Source: Mikania micrantha (taxonomy: Eukaryota > Streptophyta > Magnoliopsida > Asterales > Asteraceae). From it: a stretch of DNA of 64,000 nucleotides. The DNA lies in assembly GCA_009363875.1 (NCBI GenBank), contig CM018680.1:73164272-73228271 (forward strand), in the 5' to 3' direction. The translations under genes were made by a program, and so were the position numbers. Numbering within the stretch: the first letter of the stretch is position 1; each line of letters opens with the position of its first letter. The notes under the pieces are model-generated. The model was not told the DNA's origin and did no database searches. It saw nothing but the letters and a program-made list of their open reading frames with translations. Positions 1-11,330 of the stretch are shown piece after piece.

Positions 1-2357
1 ATTGTCTAGCACGAACAATAGTAATGTGTGTTTGGTCAGTCAAACACCTGCGTAGATCCCATCTACCAGGTGAGGTTTGTCAAACCTAATAGATCTATTT
101 CCAACTACCACGCTTTGCGCTACGGCAAACTAAACGGTTCGAGGTGTGTAAGGACTTTTAAATGCTATGTTGTCACATAATGTAAACAGCTAACTCATGC
201 AAGTGATATGTATCCAAAAAGAGTTTGTTGCACATGTTTTCTCCCCCAAAACAGTTTAAAATAAGAAAGGGGCCGTGTACGCACCTTTGATAGTTGCAGA
301 ATGATCAAACGTACTTAAACTCGCGTAGAAAATCCTCTACGAAGAATCTGTGATTAAACAATAACCTAAAGTTATTCGGAATGTCGTTTTGTGCTTGGAA
401 TCACATACGTGTCAACACACGTATGTTAGAGTGTTAAGAATATGCATACGTATGTACGCGTACCCTTAAAATCGTTTAAATAAAATCCTATATGATTTTA
501 TTTAAATAAACGTAATTATACGCGTTTTCGTTTTCGATCAAAAATGTGAATATTATTATTCGAATATGTTCGGGATGAAATTCTGGTTCCAACGAAATTC
601 GAACGGATCGAAATGGAGTTCGTATGCGAAAGTTATTGTAAAAATACCAAAAATGGTATTTCCTCACAAAAACCGGCCGAGGCACGGCTCGAACCCGCGA
701 CCTTCCGCTCAACACACATGCATCTAACCAGTATCGCCCGCTAGGGTTTCGCGAATGTATTCCAGAAATAATTTCTTTTGAACCCTAACTGGTCGGTTCC
801 CCTTTTGTTTCCTAAACCAAACCAACTAACCTCCAATTGGCTCCAATTCGAATCCCATTGATCCCCTAACCATGGGGCTTTTGTCCCATGGATATAAACG
901 ACCCTGTTGGTGGTTTTAATTCAAAAAATAAACCACTATAGCCAGATTAATTGGACATTAACAGTTTCGAACTTAAGTTCTTAAACCCCCAACTTGAAAT
1001 CGTTCAATTCTTTAAAATGAGTCCACAAAATCATAGGGTTTTTATTGAATAAGTATTTTCGAAACTATCAGTAGTGATTTGATTATCACTACCAATTATA
1101 TCGAAACCCCCAAACCGTTTATCTCACTAGAACCCTAGAATCAAACTCCATCCATTTGTTATGATTTTCTAAAATTAATATAGGCTTAATCTCAATCGGT
1201 CTCTTCTGAAACTAAGGATATCAATCAATTTGATATTCAAACACATATAGATCATTTCCCCCAATTTCGTTTCTTAAATGAACCCTAGAAATAGAAATCC
1301 ACGAACTCGTTATGATTTCATGAAATTGACATAAGGTTGTTATCAATCGAAGGTTTCTGAAACTACCCATATTGTTTAATTTGATTCTTAACTTCGTTTA
1401 CACTGAAATCCCCAAACCGCATGTTAGTATGAACCCTAGAAATCAAATCCTATTTATCCGATTATAGAAACTGAAATTAACCTATGGTTATCTTTAGTCG
1501 GATCTTTTAGAGTGATAAGGATTAAAAACTTACTTGTTTTGATAATCAATTGCCAAAGATCGATTTGTACTTGAACTACGATCGACTTCCAACTCAAAAT
1601 CCTCTCCTGGCTGCTTGATGGTTCGAATTGATGTAGGGGAAAGCTTCTAAATATGCCGATTTAGAGTTCTGGAAGTCCAATTTGTGCGTTTATAGTCGAA
1701 TTATATATTCACCATGATTTCAAGTGACGGTTACGACTTTTCATCCCCATTTGAGTTAAATTCGACCCATCATGTGCTTATAACGGATAATTAACTATTA
1801 ATCATCATCTTAATGAGTTGCTAGAGAGTTTAATTCGGTTATTAACACTCAATTAATACGAATTTGAACTCTTGTTTGCACTATAGCCGAATTTTGACTT
1901 CAAAAGTCAAAATTGAGACTTTTTCTTGATTTGAAATCTTAATCCTTGAAGTTTTTAACCTTATAATACTGTTTTGATCAATTAACATCCCTCTAGTTCT
2001 ATTTTAAATGATTTCCCATCATTACGGTTAATTCTAAAGTTAACGGAATTAATCCGGAATACCGAATTGTCACTAATCGGATCACTTAGAACATTGTTGG
2101 GTTAAATTAACCCAATTGGGCCTCTTAAATACAACTGGGCCTATCCTGGGCTCATTGGGCCTACCTTGGCCTCATTGGGCCTACCTTGGGCCTACCTTGG
2201 GCCTTCCTTGTTTTCATTGAGCCTAAATTGACCTTATTGGGCCTACTAGGCTTTATTGGGCCTTCATAGGCTTCATTGGGCCTAACTTGTCTTGTTGGAC
2301 CTGCGATCTCACTATTTTCAGTTAACAAGGTTAATTCGAAAAAGTCGGATTGTCACA
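1..2357 (-). repeat. Partial Tekay-type Gypsy LTR (older copy)
   Basis: The first 2.36 kb aligns by eye, with many substitutions, to the LTRs at 50358-53199 and 59356-62198, starting about 520 bp into the LTR. It ends with the same terminus (GTCGGATTGTCACA) at 2357. The fully coding member of the family runs on the minus strand, so this is the LTR start in element orientation. No Tekay internal sequence is visible; the rest lies left of the window. It is much more diverged than the pair at 50-62 kb, so it is an older insertion. It abuts the primer-binding site of SIRE copy 1. No host gene is seen in this stretch. Confidence 0.88.
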
Positions 2358-2460
2358 GTATCAGAACTTTGGCTTTGCAACTTAAGCAACTAACCATTCT
2401 TAAGTTACAGTTTATTTATCTTCTATTACTCTTTGTTTTTCAAGTTACCTGAAAGTCAAA

Positions 2461-5102
2461 ATGGCCACAATCAGCAAGCATGACTCTGAGAATGGTACTC
2501 TAAATAAGCTTCCTATGTTTACTCCTGACGATTATGATACATGGAAGGTCAGGATGGAGGGTTTTTTCTGGAACCTAGACTTCGAACTTTGGAAGTCAGT
2601 TCTTGAGGGACCGTTCATCCCAACTATTGCTGCTGCAGTCACCAGTGGAGCACCCGTGCCAAAAGATCCATCTCTGTACTCGGATGAGGATTACAAGAAG
2701 ATGGAGGTTGATTCGAAGGCATTATGGCTTATCCAGATGGCGATTCCCAACTCAATCATACACGCATTTAAGAAATGTAAATCTGCACAGGAGCTATGGA
2801 ACTCTCTGCAGCAGATGTATGAGGGATCCGAAGATGTCAAGGAAAACAAGAAAGACATGCTAAAGCAGAAGTTCGAGAACTTCTGTCTGTCAAGAGAACA
2901 ACGAGAAGATGGCTTCTCAATATCTGAGGTATGTCCACTTAGTTGACGAGTTGGTGGCTGCAGGTGTAAAGATGGAGAACCAAGATGTTATAAGAAAGTT
3001 TCTTAGATCAATTCAACAAGCGTGGAACATCTACTCTGTTGCCATTCGTAGAACAGAGAATCTGAGAACTTTGAAGCTTGGAGAAATATGTGGTATACTT
3101 AGTGCATACCAAATGGAAATTGATGCACAGGAACCTAGACCTTCCTCTATATCCTCAGGTTCAGCAGCCCTATATGCACCCATCCAAAATTCACCATACC
3201 AAAATTATCAACCCATCTGCCACTCAACTTCCACACCCATTGTCACTTTTCCTGAAACCCCAACTCCATTAACCTCCCACCCAAACTCATTCACTAACCC
3301 AACTCCACTGCTTACTTCAAGCCAAGGAGCTTTTATGGCTGAAGAGACCAACTATTTTCATCTGTGCCAGGAAGATCTAGATGTCATTCCTACTAATGAT
3401 CTTGAGGAGATGGACATGAATTACCAGATGGCCATGATTTCCTATAGGGAAAAGAAGTTTTATCAAAGAACCGGTAGACAGTTTAAGAAGCACAACATGA
3501 AAACCGGATTTGGCCTAGACAAGTTCAAACTCAAATGCTTTAACTGTCAACAGCTAGGGCACTTTGCCAGAGAGTGTAAATCCCCAAGCTCTCAGCCATC
3601 AACATCTGGACAGCCACACCAAAGAATATCAAGCTCCTCTAACAGAGCCAATGTTGCAGAGCCGCACGACTTTTCAGATTGGAGTTTTCAAGCTGAGGAT
3701 GCTTCTATATCCAACAGTGCCATGATGGCCAATGACTCAACCTCTACATTCAATGTAACAGAAGATATGTGTACTCCTGAATGTTTAGAAAAGTTAAATG
3801 CTTATAAACGGTTTAATGCTTAAGTCTGTAATGAGCTCGAGTCATTACAAGTTGTTAAGGTTAATTTCTTTGAATCTAAAAGAAATTACAAAGAAAAGAT
3901 TGAGGAACTGTAAAAGACCATTTCCAGTTTAAAGCATGAAGACACTAACAAACAGTGTCAAATTAACAGTCTTTTGGAAAGGTTAACTGCCAAGACAGAA
4001 CTTGTATTGGCCGAGTCTTACAGAGACAAATTTTTGAGTCAAGGTGAAAAATATGAGAAACTCTTTAAAACGAGTGATACAGCTGAGCTGGTAAAGAAAA
4101 GAGGGGCTGGTTTGGTTTATAACAAAATGGAACCTTCATCTGCCTATACTCCAATGGTAGAGGTTCGATGTAAACCAGAAATTAATCTTGTGTATGATAA
4201 AATTTTGGATAAACACAAGATTCAACAAGAAAATGATTCGCTTGAATCTAGCCCGACTCAATCATCTCATACATCTGAAGATGGCATTACTAAAAATTTT
4301 GAAAAGTTAAAGACAATATCTAAACAAAAGAAAAACAAACCATCTTTTGCAAGGGCTAAATATGTTCACACCGGGAGTACATCTTCGGATGATTATGTTA
4401 CTTGTCCATCTGACAGGTCAAAATGGGCTAGATCAAAGGATAGAAAAGCCAGTGTTTCAGGGATTCAGGTAAACCACCCAACCAACAGTCCGGTTGGAAC
4501 TTGCAAACAATCAGGTTCCGTGAACCATAGCACAGCCTTCTTCAAAAGAGAGAAGCTTCAAAAATCTTTCAATGATCAGACTGTGTGTCTAATGTGTGGT
4601 AAAACAAGCCATTTTGCTGCTGACTGCTTCTATAATCCAAGAAGCAGAATTCACTCAAGACCACAAGGAAGAGGAAGTAAAAAGGGAAGTTGGAGTAAGT
4701 CATCTGTTTCCTCGGAAGAACAATCTACTCCAGAAAGAAGAAAATCAGTCAAGCAGAAAAAGAAGCCATCGGAAGCAAAAGCCAAAGGTGTTTCCGACAC
4801 CCAGCATTCCGGAAAAAGATGGTAAGAAGGAAAACCCCAACCCAAAACGAAGTCCAAACCAACAGAAGAAAAAGAAAAATATTGCTTCCAATGACAGTCA
4901 GAGAAAGAAAACTTCTTCAACAGTTTCAGAAGTCAAGAAAATTTGGAAGAAGAAGGAGAAATCTGAACTAACAGTTCAACCAATTGCTCCACTAGCCTGC
5001 TCATCATTTGATCCACCAAAGATGATATCAAAGAAATTTGTATATAATGATGCCAATGGAAAACCCAAGACCACATGGGCTTGGGTTCCCATCAGGAACT
5101 AA
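2461..5102 (+). pseudogene. gag: SIRE copy 1 gag (long Sirevirus-type), broken
   Basis: Structural nucleocapsid polyprotein of a Copia element. The start ATG (MATISKHD) matches the copy 2 start. The N-terminal third holds the capsid-like region (DDYDTWKVRMEGF, ALWLIQMAIP). A frameshift falls near 2900-2940 and the frame continues to 3823. The first CCHC knuckle is CFNCQQLGHFAREC near 3537. After stops at about 3821 and 3910 the frame resumes from 3974 with a coiled-coil-like stretch and a second knuckle, CLMCGKTSHFAADC, near 4589, then a Lys/Ser-rich basic tail. A further frameshift lies near 4800. It ends ...WVPIRN then TAA at 5100-5102, the same end point as in copy 2. The long tail with two widely spaced knuckles is unlike short Copia gags. 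Confidence 0.85.
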
Positions 5103-7878
5103 TTCACTTCTGGTCATGTGCAGGGACAACAGGAATCAAAAAGTAACTTGTGGATTGTTGACAGCATTTGTTCTAGGCACATGACAGGCAACAAGACTCA
5201 TCTGCACAAATATGAACCATTCTTTGGAGGGTCTGTTGCATTTGGAAGTGATCCGGTTGGAGGGTATATCACAGGTAGGGGCACAATCACAAATGGCAAT
5301 GTAAGCTTTGAGAATGTGCATTTTGTAAAACAACTGAACTATAATTTGCTGAGTGTATTGCAGGTGTGTGACCAAAAGCACAACATATTGTTTACTAAGC
5401 ACGAATGTATTGTCCTGAAACCATGGTTTGTCGTTCCAAATGACCAAATTCTACTTAGAGCTCCTAGAAGAAACAACATGTACATGCTGGACATGAGCAC
5501 ATCTACACCACTCAGCAATATAAACTGCTTTGTCTAAAAAGCTTCACTTGATGAATCATATCTTTGGCATAGGAGACTCTGCCATGTAAACCTGAAAAAT
5601 ATGAATAAACTGGTCAAAAATAATTTAGTTACAGGTTTACCCATTAAAGAATTCATCTGTGTTGATAAGTGTGTTGCTTGTCTAAAGGGGAAGCAACACA
5701 AATCATCTCATCATGCCAAAGAGATAAATTCAATAACCACAGTCCTGCATTTACTACATATGGACTTGTTTGGCCCTACAAGTGTTAAAAGTCTAGGTAG
5801 AAAGTCATATTGCTTGGTGGTCACTGATGATTTCTCTAGGTATACATGGGTATTCTTTTTTAGTACCAAGGATGAAACGACTGAGATTTTGAAATCATTC
5901 ATTCTCAAGGTTGAGAATGAAAGTGACCATCATGTAAAAATCATAAGATCAGATCAAGGAACAGAATTCAAAAACCATATTTTAAATTCTTTTTGTGAAT
6001 CTAAGGGTATTACAAGACAATTCAGTGCTCCTAGGACTCCGTAACAAAATGGTGTTGCTGAAAGAATGAATAGGACACTAATTGAGGCTGCAAGGACCAT
6101 GTTGTCTCATGCCAAACTCCCAATAACTTTTTGGGCAGAAGCATTCAACACTGCCTGTTATGTTCAAAATAGAGTATTGGTGGTTAAGTCACATGGTATG
6201 ACTCCTTATGAAATTTGGCATAAGAGAAAACCATTTATTGGATTTCTCAAACCATTTAGATGTCAATGCACCATCTTGAATACTAAAGATCATCTAGCCA
6301 AGTTTGCTGAGAAATCAGCAGAGGGCTACTTTGTTGGGTACTCTTCACATGCCAAAGCATATAGAGTATACATCAAAGATTCTAGGATTATTCTGCAAAT
6401 GTTCAGTTCAACGAACATACTATCAATAAACCTGGAATAGGTCCTTATTGGTTGTTTGATCTTGATAAATTCACATATGCATTTAATCTTGTGAAAGAGT
6501 ATGTTCCAGATCCACAAATAACTACCTTGGACTCCACCAAGCACAGAAGAGAAGAAGACTTTCGTGTTGAACTGCCAATAGCTTCAAGACAGATCTTGGT
6601 AGAATCCACTTCAACACATGATGTTGTTTCATAGTCTGAGACAACCAACACCTCTCAGGCTGTTCCTTTAAGTTTATGGATGTCAAGAGTGCCTTCTTCT
6701 ATGGCAAGATTGATGAGGAAGTTTATGTTTGTCAACCACCTGGATTTGAGGATCCTAAGTTTCCTAATCATGTCTGCAAGCTTGATAAAGCTCTATATGG
6801 GCTACATCAGGCTCCTAGAAAGTGGTATGAAACTTAGTCCTCTTTCCTGTTGACAAACAACTTCAAAAGGGGAACAATCGACAAAACTTTATTTTTCAAG
6901 AAATCCAATCAACATATCATGCTTGTCCAGATATATGCTGATGATATTATTTTTGGTTCAACTAATGAAACTCTCTGCAAGGAGTTTGAAGTACTAATGA
7001 AATCCAAATTTGAAATGAGTTTAATGGGAGAACTCACTTTCTTCCTTGGATTGCAAGTGAAGCAAACTCCTACAGGGATTTTGATCAATCAATCAAAGTA
7101 TGTCAAGCATATACTTGAAAGATTTAGCTTCACCGACTGTAAAGCTCTTGGTATTCCAATGTCCAAAACAACATCTTTAGGTCCTGATCTTGAGGGGGAG
7201 GATGTTGATCAACACCGGTATAGAGAAATGATTGGCTCTTTGATGTATCTCACATCAAGCAGGCCTGATATCATGTTTGCAACCTGCTTGTGTGCAAGGT
7301 TTCAGGCCAATCCTAAAAACTCACATATGCTTGTTGTGAAAAGAATCTTCAGATACCTCAAAGGAGCACCAAAGTTAGGATTGTGGTATCCTAGGAATGC
7401 CGACTTTCAGTTCATGGCCTACACTGATAGTGATTATGGAGGTTGTAACATCAACAAGACGTCTACATCTGGAGGATGCCAGTTCCTTGGATCCAGAATC
7501 GTGTCATGGCAATGTAAAAAGCAAACGTGTGTCTCAACTTCTACTGCAGAAGCTGAATACATTGCTGCCTCCAGTTGTTGTGCACAAGTACTCTGGATTC
7601 CAAATCAAATGAAAGACTATGGAGTAGAGTTGTCTAATACTCCCATCCAGATTGACAATTCCAGTGCAATTTCCATAACCGATAATCCAGTCAAACATTC
7701 CAAGACCAAGCACATTGACATCATATACCATTTCATCAGAGATTGTGCAGAAAAGAAGCTAATTCATTTAGTCAAAGTTGATACAGAACACAACTTGGCT
7801 GATCTCTTCACCAAGGCTTTTGATGAGGGAAGGTTCAGGTACTTAATCACAGCTAATGGTATGATCAATTTTGAGTAA
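5103..7878 (+). pseudogene. pol: SIRE copy 1 pol, broken and internally deleted
   Basis: Copia order protease, integrase, reverse transcriptase, RNase H. The protease motif reads WIVDSICSRHM, with Ile where copy 2 has the usual Gly of DSG. GAG-pre-integrase (LWHRRLCHV) and the integrase core (HMDLFGP, DDFSRYTWVFF, IIRSDQGTEF) follow, interrupted by stops near 5535 and 6042. Integrase C-terminal sequence runs to about 6630. At about 6672 the N-terminal RT block present in copy 2 is missing and sequence jumps to MDVKSAF. RT then shows IYADDIIFG, with a stop near 6836, and RNase H shows YTDSDYGG and STAEAEYIAAS. It ends MINFE-TAA at 7878. Confidence 0.87.
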
Positions 7879-8405
7879 ATGTAATTATGTCAAGGCTCAA
7901 ATGATCCTTCAAAAGATAAACTTAACTTATCTTCTGAGTAGTATTTACTCATCAGAAGAAATGTTAAGTCTTCCGACGTGCTATTTAATCCTTTATTCGG
8001 AACAAGTCACACTTCTTAAGATATTTATTCTTATAAAAGTATTTATCTTCCGATATAAATCCTTTGCTTCCGAATACATTTTCTTTTGATAAGTTATCAG
8101 AAGCTCATGTCTTCCGAAGCATACATCTCTTTCTTGCACAGATTAATTCCCTTCCGATACTACACGATAACTTTTTGGTGTTTCTCAGAAGAATCTCTCT
8201 CATCTTCTGAGGTTCGTTGTGATACACAACTGTCACGGAAGACCTTTTTCTTCTGTGTCCCTGGATCTCAAATATTTAATGTATCATTATATTAAATGCT
8301 GATGTCTGAAGGTATAAAAGGTCTCCCGCCCATTCAAATTCTCACTTCTTTCTTCGACAATTGACAATTTCTTCTTGAACTAAACCCTAACCGTTCATCT
8401 CAATA
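7879..8405 (+). other. SIRE copy 1 pol-to-env spacer, palindrome-rich
   Basis: Non-coding AT-rich spacer equivalent to 23991-24650 of copy 2. It carries repeated variants of the palindrome CTTCCGAAG and its half sites (for example TCTTCCGAAGCATAC near 8110). Such repeats downstream of pol are a hallmark of sireviruses. A TATA-like GGTATAAAAGG lies near 8311, followed by CT-rich leader sequence before the env-like ATG. Confidence 0.6.
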
Positions 8406-8638
8406 ATGGCTCTCTTTGCATTCAAACCTGCAGACAACCTAACTGCCGAACTATCTGCTGATCATGATCTCGACTTCGCTCCGATCATTTCGTTTCTCCG
8501 TTAGAGTAGGTACTTTACTGCTTTAACCATTAACCCCGTGGTGTATGAGTCTCATCACCAGCAATTTTGGGGTTTGTGTTCTGTTTCTGACTCTTCAACC
8601 GGTAGACTTCTTTCTGCTACCATTGATGCTAAGCAAAT
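8406..8638 (+). pseudogene. SIRE copy 1 env-like ORF, 5' fragment
   Basis: The sequence begins MALFAFKPADNLTAELS and tracks the N-terminus of the env-like ORF of SIRE copy 2 (23990 downward), including the YESHHQQFW block. It has an in-frame TAG near 8502. Similarity stops at about 8638, where the neighbouring Copia fragment begins. In sireviruses this third ORF is called envelope-like; no membrane or fusion function can be read from this fragment. Confidence 0.75.
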
Positions 8639-11216
8639 GCATTATAAACTTTCATAATATGAGAAAAGCACAATTTGGGAAGATGGTCAAAAGAATTAGA
8701 TGTGATAACGGGGGAGAATTTACATCTAATGAAATAGCAAAATTGTATAATTAACAAGGAATTATTCTAGAAACCACTTGCCCTCACACTCCACAACAAA
8801 ATGGGGTTGTGGAGAGGAAACATAGGCATCTTTTAGAAGTTGCTCGTGCCATCAGGTTCGAGTCTAACATGCCAAAACGGTTTTGGGGAGAGTGTGCGTT
8901 AACCGCCGCATACATCATAAACCGATTGCCCTCCGAGACTCTTGGAAATAAAAGTCCATATGAGATTGTATTTGGTCATAAACCGGATCATGATCTCATG
9001 CGAGTTTTTGGATGTCTCGCGTACTATAGAAGCACGGAGACAAAAGGAGACAAGTTTGAAATGAGAGGGAGACCCGGGGTTTTTTTGGGATATCCACCAG
9101 GGACTAAAGGGTACAAGTTATATGATATTGAAAATAAAAAAATAGTGACTTCTAGGGACGTTCGGTTCCATGAGTCATTTTATCCTTTTAAAAAATTGAA
9201 CGTTAGCCAAAAGGAGTTTGAGTCACCTTTTGGGCCCACCTATGAAGAGGAACCAGACCTTCAAGGAGGCACTATCAATGAGGAGGAAACGATCACCACT
9301 GAAAATATGCACTTTGACATTGATTTACAACCTCACAATGAGAACTCAACTGATGGAATTATTAATCCCACATCTCAACAAACAGTGGGTAATGAACCAT
9401 GTGCTACTCAACAGCCTTCACTAAATCAAGTAGATGAGATTGAACTAATTCATAATGAAGACACAGAACCCGTTTGAACAAAAAGGACCAAAACTCAACC
9501 GAGACATCTAAATGATTTTGAGGTCCAACTTCCCCCATCGGTCTACCATGCACAAACCCCACCTAATCAAGACTCCTCAATGGTACATCCCTTATCTAAT
9601 TTTGTTTCTTACATTAAAGTTTCTACATCTCACAAAGCATTCTTAGCAGCCATTGATTCAAATGATGAACCTAATCATTTTCATCAGGCAGTGAAAGATG
9701 AAAGATGAAAGATGGAAGGATGCCATGAAGAAAGAAAAATGTGACCTCGAGGAAAATGGTACGTGGACTCTTGAAGAACTTCCTAAAGATAAACGTGTCA
9801 TCGATTCCAAGTGAGTGTACAAAGTAAAATACAAACCGAATGGAGAAATCGAAAGATATAAGGCTCGACTTGTGGAGAAAGGCTTTACTCAAATGGAAGG
9901 AGTGGACTACCATGATACGCTCGCACCAGTAGCCAAGTTAGTTACTGTTAGAACTTTGTTGGCAGTTGCAGTAAAAAGAGATTGGGAAATTCACCAACTC
10001 GATGTGAATAATGCGTTTCTACATGGGGACTTGCATGAAGAAGTATATATGAAGATCCCACAAGGCTTTGCTAAGGAAGGAGAAACAAGAGTATGTCGAT
10101 TACGGAAATCTCTCTACGGCCTAAAACAAGCTTCAAGAAATTGGTATCAAAAATTCACAAGCGCCTTAATTGAGCTCGGATTCACTCAATCTAAGGCTGA
10201 TCACTCGTTTTTCATTCAACGAGAAGGATGTGCTTTTATGGCTGCTCTCATATACGTGGATGACGTAATAGTGGTTGGTAACAATTCCATCAAGAGTCAC
10301 AACATCAAATCAAAGCTTGACAAGCTCTTTAGCATTAAAGACCTAGGTAATCTAAAGTATTTCCTTGGTAATGAAGTGGCCTGCACCCTAGAAGGATTGG
10401 TATTAAGTCAAAGAAAATACACCTTAGACATCCTTGAAGATTGTGGCCTTCAAGGATGTAAACCGAGTTCAATTCCTATTGAACAGAATCACAAGTTGGG
10501 AAGATGTGAAAACGAACCCAAAGTAGATGCCAATCGGTACCGACGCATCATTGGTAGGCTCCTTTACTTACAAGCAACTCGACCCGACATTGCATATACG
10601 GTGAACGCATTGAGTTGGTTTGTTGCCGACCCAAGACAACCTCATATGGACGCAACACATAGGGTTTTGAGATATCTCAAGGCCACCGCCGGGCAAGGCA
10701 TTCTTTTCCCTCGGAATGGAGGTTGTAATCTCACGGCGTACTGTGATTCTGATTGGTTGGGATGTCCGGATACAAGAAGGTCTAGAACCGGCTATTTACT
10801 TCTTCTTGGAGGTGCTCCCGTTTCATGGAAAACTAAAAAGCAATCCGTCGTTTCTCGTTCGTCCACAGAGGCGGAATACCGTTCTATGGCATCCACTATT
10901 AGCGAGATCTTATGGCTCGATGGCTCTTAACGAAACTTGATATAAGTTTACCAGGACCAACCCTAATGTTTTGTGACAACTAGGCAGCTCGTCACATAGC
11001 TAGTAACCCAGTTTTTCATGAACGAACTAAACACGTGGAAATGGATTGTTATTTCGTTCGAGAGCGTGTTGATTCTAAAGAAGTTCAACCACATCACATA
11101 GATACTAAAATGTAGATAGCAGACCTCCTCACGAAAGGATTGGGAACACAACAGCTCAGATTTCTTCTTGACAAGTTGGGCATTCGAGACTTACATGCTC
11201 CAACTTGAGAGGGAGT
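8639..11216 (+). pseudogene. pol: Copia pol relic of a second, non-SIRE lineage
   Basis: 5'-truncated: no gag, protease or N-terminal integrase. It starts inside the integrase core (IRCDNGGEF), has TAA at about 8752, then TPQQNGVVERKHRHLLEVARA and the integrase C-terminal region to 9477 (TGA). A linker follows, frameshifted near 9690-9710 by an extra 7-bp AGATGAA unit, and a TGA at about 9813 replaces a Trp codon at the start of RT. RT (YKVKYKPNGEIERYKARLV, IYVDDVIVVG) and RNase H (YCDSDWLGCPDTRRSRTG, STEAEYRSMA) are open to 10930. The C-terminal RNase H tail to about 11210 is broken by frameshift and stops. It differs clearly in sequence from the SIRE pols, so it is another Copia lineage. 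Confidence 0.88.
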
Positions 11217-11330
11217 ATTGGAAATAAAATATTCTCCACCAATATCTTCCTCAATTACCTCCCATTCTTTAGTATTTCCATACATATCTATTTCCATGTT
11301 TATCACCTTCTGTTTTGTTTATATTTCACA
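11205..11330 (+). repeat. Copia polypurine tract and start of its 3' LTR
   Basis: Right after the RNase H relic lies TTGAGAGGGAGTA, a polypurine tract, followed by TTGGAAATAAAATATTC, which resembles the start of a Copia 3' LTR. The LTR end and a TSD cannot be placed because the 5' LTR is absent, so the right limit is arbitrary. Confidence 0.5.

Larger units (their letters stand above)
2358..8638 (+). mobile_element. SIRE copy 1: truncated Sirevirus (Ty1/Copia)
   Basis: The order is primer-binding-site remnant, leader, gag, pol, spacer and start of an env-like ORF, colinear with the complete SIRE copy 2 on the opposite strand. It opens with GTATCAGAACTTTGGC, the tRNA-Met primer-binding-site context of copy 2 minus its first bases. 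The 5' LTR is not visible because the Tekay LTR at 1-2357 abuts it. The 3' end is lost inside the env-like ORF at about 8638, where an unrelated Copia fragment begins. Coding regions carry several stops, frameshifts and an internal pol deletion, so it is dead. Confidence 0.88.

Noticed and set aside
680..746. Possible tRNA gene on the minus strand (also 51563-51627, 60560-60626)
   Set aside because: Box B is good, but box A is imperfect and no complete cloverleaf could be drawn by eye; its place inside LTRs argues for a tRNA-derived fragment.
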